From the NCBI GenBank assembly GCA_032191485.1, contig JAVDOI010000012.1, positions 19,358,485 to 19,422,484 on the forward strand: 64,000 bases of DNA. Reading direction: 5' to 3'. Both the position numbers and the translations under genes were made by a program. This DNA comes from Leptoclinus maculatus (taxonomy: Eukaryota; Chordata; Actinopteri; Perciformes; Stichaeidae). This document shows, one piece after another, positions 61,333-64,000 of this stretch. Position 1 is the first letter of the stretch, and every line of letters starts with the position of its first letter. Under the pieces are notes generated by a model, which made no database searches, was not told the origin of the DNA, and saw nothing but the letters and a program-made list of their open reading frames with translations.

Positions 61333-62125
61333 CATCCTCCTTCACTCGTTCATTTAACGCGCTACAGTGCCGCTAACGTGAAAACTAACATGCTTTAGTT
61401 TTATAACATATGCTATTTTTTTTATCATGTTTATAATTCTGTTTTTGTAATTCTGTCATTGTAACTGATGATGATAATAATAATAATACCGTGGTGTGTT
61501 TCTGAGATGGTGAGCGTACCTTGAACGTCTCATATTGTTACAGTCGTAGGAGGAGGAAGACTGTAAAGCAACATATAGAATTACCTTCATCCTCAAGCGT
61601 CTTGTCTTCGTCCACGGCCACAATAAGCTCGACAGATATCAGGCCGGAGTACCGATCTGATACCAGTGCCAACACCCGGTCCAGCTGCTTGAGTCGGTAT
61701 CAGATCGATGCTACACTTGCATGCAGTACACAAACGCAGCTCAGCCATCTCATTACCATAAGCATTCAGACAATTGTGTTGAAGCAAAATAAAAGATATT
61801 TCAAGATAATGCATTCAATTTAGATTCATTTCAAAAGCAATACAAATTTGATTTACTTTACCAATTGAAAGTAAGTTCATGCACTCCATGTAATCATTGA
61901 ACTAACAGTATTATCTATCTATTCTGGACACATTTGTGACTTGTCTGATAGACATCAGTCACTTTCAGGGGCTCCACATAACCGGAGATCCAAAAACAAT
62001 ATAGCAGGGCTCTTGCCATTTCTGCACGCGGCGCTTTTGAAATCAAACTGTGTGGGGGTGATTATTCTCATTAGGGTGGCCCGCAGGAAGTGGTTAGGCT
62101 TACCATCCGGACCTCAAACCGCTCA

Positions 62126-62126
<1 letters not shown>

Positions 62127-62189
<63 letters not shown>
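62127..62189 (+). repeat. (AC)n microsatellite, about 31 units
   Basis: The longest uninterrupted AC array in the window. Confidence 0.95.
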
Positions 62190-62191
<2 letters not shown>

Positions 62192-62814
62192 GTGAATGGG
62201 TCGCAGGCCACTTCAGCTGCAGCTGGTCATTGAAAAGCCGCTTCTCTGCAGCTGAAAATGACTCTTCTCCAGCCCCGTTCGCCCTGAAGAAGCGATGCTG
62301 CTGGGTGCGTGTGCAGCAAGGACGGAGTGTAATGATTCGTAGGTGTCAAGTGTCGGGAACACACCGTGGGTTAAGACGTTTTTTCCTTTCAACAGCGTGA
62401 GAATGAGAATTTAAAGGGAGAGGAGTGCTGTTGAAAGGATACGAGCGAGCTGTAGTAGGATGTCAGATATTTCTTTTTAGCGCTTTTGTCGTACAGGCAT
62501 GTCAGTCTGCCGGGGTGGTGCATTCAGAATGATTGAGTTTCCGATAAGCTCTTTAACTTGAATGACTACGTTGGTGACTTGTTTTGGTGAGACCGGTATG
62601 ATTTCATTGTAAATATTAGCTTAACCCTCACGACCGGCAGGAGGGCATCTTGATTGAGCTGATGGAGGATAAAGAGCCATGTTGATCTTAGGTGTGTAAG
62701 TGTATGGGAGAGAGAGAGAGAGAATGCGTACATGCCAGATTTTGATGATGGAAGTATTTATGGTGTTCCCCATGTTGGTCACTGCGACAGCTGGTGGTCC
62801 CTCATGCTACATTC

Positions 62815-62818
<4 letters not shown>

Positions 62819-62852
<34 letters not shown>
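62819..62852 (+). repeat. (TG)n microsatellite
   Basis: An uninterrupted TG array of about 17 units, complementary to the AC array 630 bp upstream. Confidence 0.95.
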
Positions 62853-62854
<2 letters not shown>

Positions 62855-63230
62855 GTGCTGTAACGGGGTGTGGGAGGAGAGATTCCACAGAGAACACTTG
62901 CTGAGGCAGCACTGGAGCCACAGGCCTCCCTGGGAAGATAAGGAAAAAGCCCAAACCCACGTCTTCCTCTGTGTACCATCATTGTGACTTGAAGCCACTT
63001 CTTGATCTTGTTTTTGTTGTCACTTATGGGTATTGCAACATGTTTTCTTTGAGCAATATCATCAGTAGGGGACTTTCAATATAGCCCGGCCCTAGTTGCA
63101 TATAGAAGTGTTCAAAACATGAAGATTTAAAAACTCTTTACTGTAATTACATCAGCATCTAATGCCACAGTCTGGTCAAGATCAACCCTCACGAATGTAA
63201 TCCTTTTTGGTGTGGGTTTTTATTGTTCAG

Positions 63231-63403
63231 CTGTGTTTGTGCCATGCCACCAGCCCCGGTCCCCTAAACCAGCTCCCTGGAGAGCCTGCAGTCCAGCCTC
63301 GAGACCGAACCCTATACCCCCAGCTGCCCTCTTCTATACCGCCTCCTCAGGCCCTGTCCACTATAGAACCACAATATGTAGATGTTCCTTGTGTGTAATC
63401 AAG
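63231..63403 (+). CDS. Exon-like block, unidentified gene (partial)
   Basis: The acceptor TTTTTATTGTTCAG ends at 63230 and a strong donor AAG|GTGAGT follows 63403, framing a 173 nt block that is GC-richer than its surroundings. One frame (from base 3) is open throughout; another is open almost to the donor and is proline-rich (PQLPSSIPPPQ), but ends in TAA at about 63396. I cannot match either to a family. It may be an internal coding exon or a 5' UTR exon of the gene starting at about 59.6 kb. A second possible coding patch (with GYSHGNRSRTGRVFGDRS in one frame) lies near 63535-63640 without clear splice sites. Confidence 0.35.
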
Positions 63404-63745
63404 GTGAGTCATTGCCACGCCTAAGATAACTTGGAAGGAAATCTCCATCCTGGTCAATGTTTCACAATGACTGACAAGTGTAGGTTCCATGCAGATGTTA
63501 CAGTGATGCTGCTGCTGCAATGGGAACTGAGCACTATACTACTGGCTATTCACATGGAAACCGGTCACGCACAGGTCGGGTCTTTGGGGACAGATCTTTG
63601 GTTCATGACCGTCCTGAGTCTGACTTTGATTACAATGGGGTCCCTTGAATTGGTAGTAAAAAAAACAATTATCACTGATGACCTTGCATTGGCTGATAGT
63701 GACCAGGCGCTGATTGATGGTGAATAGATCTGCTAACCCGATGAC

Positions 63746-63860
63746 TAGGGCTGCAACTAACGAGTATTTTGATAATCAATGAATCTGTCGATCATTACTT
63801 TAATTCATTGGATTTTAATCAGATAAAATGCGCTCCTCGTGTTCTTGTACAATGCTCTTC
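63746..63860 (+). repeat. Terminus of a teleost hAT-type MITE
   Basis: TAGGGCTGCAACTAACGA followed by TATTTTGATAATCAATGAAT and CTGTCGATCATTA is the end of a very common fish element. The remaining part is diverged or runs to the window edge. Confidence 0.6.
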
Positions 63861-64000
63861 TAACACACATTTTGAATGCAGCCATGCACTGAGAAGAAAA
63901 GGGAATTAATTATATGTGTATGTATGTGTGTACATACTGTATATATACTTACATATTTTATCATCTATTGTCTTTTTATTGTTTATTTAGCCATTCTTTA

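Noticed and set aside
1..64000. tRNA or rRNA genes, endogenous virus genes, toxin genes
   Set aside because: I looked for cloverleaf A/B boxes, conserved rRNA strings and reverse transcriptase, envelope or toxin motifs in the open frames and saw none that I could support by eye.

Overview
The window comes from a vertebrate nuclear genome and is most consistent with a teleost fish. The genes are split by canonical GT-AG introns, the type II keratins have the glycine-rich heads and tails common in fish, and the non-coding DNA is full of repeats of teleost type: short hAT-like elements, TIR-bearing MITEs, 'aatcagctttatt' repeats and long CA/TG microsatellites. There are no bacterial operons, CRISPR arrays or recognisable viral genes.

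Layout. (1) 1-5.8 kb is non-genic and repeat-bearing. (2) 5.8-11.5 kb, plus strand, holds an intact krt8-like type II keratin of 574 aa in 8 coding exons. (3) 11.5-31.0 kb is a gene-poor spacer with a 4 x 36 bp tandem repeat, dispersed repeats and a diverged duplicated segment. (4) 30.7-47.8 kb is a recent direct tandem duplication. Unit A is about 30666-39709 (9.04 kb) and unit B about 39710-47778 (8.07 kb). Each unit carries one complete glycine-rich type II keratin (591 aa in A, 585 aa in B, 9 coding exons each) and, in convergent orientation, the last two coding exons of mapk13. (5) 47.0-57.4 kb, minus strand, is mapk13 (p38 delta MAP kinase): 12 coding exons and 364 aa, all splice junctions in phase, with introns full of MITEs, one nested inside another. 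The unit A copy of its exons 11-12 (38.97-39.34 kb) has no upstream exons and is an orphan gene fragment. (6) 57.4-64 kb starts with the mapk13 CpG-rich 5' end, then a CTCF-like site. A GC-rich region divergent from mapk13 follows at 59.56-59.97 kb. Next come a compact CCAAT/E-box/CRE cluster at 61.23-61.33 kb and one exon-like block at 63.2-63.4 kb. These probably belong to one or two plus-strand genes that leave the window; I could not name them.

How the parts fit. The three keratins form a small type II cluster: one simple-epithelial (K8-type) gene and two near-identical epidermal-type paralogs. Type II keratins form obligate heteropolymers with type I keratins, and none of those is in the window. 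mapk13 is a stress-activated kinase whose 3' end faces the keratin cluster.

The most notable result is the duplication. Its novel junction at 39709|39710 cuts a dispersed repeat that is still continuous at the far end of unit B, which shows which boundary is ancestral. The flanking and intronic DNA of the two units is almost identical, while the keratin coding exons carry a cluster of mostly amino-acid-changing differences. No new enzyme or defence system was found.
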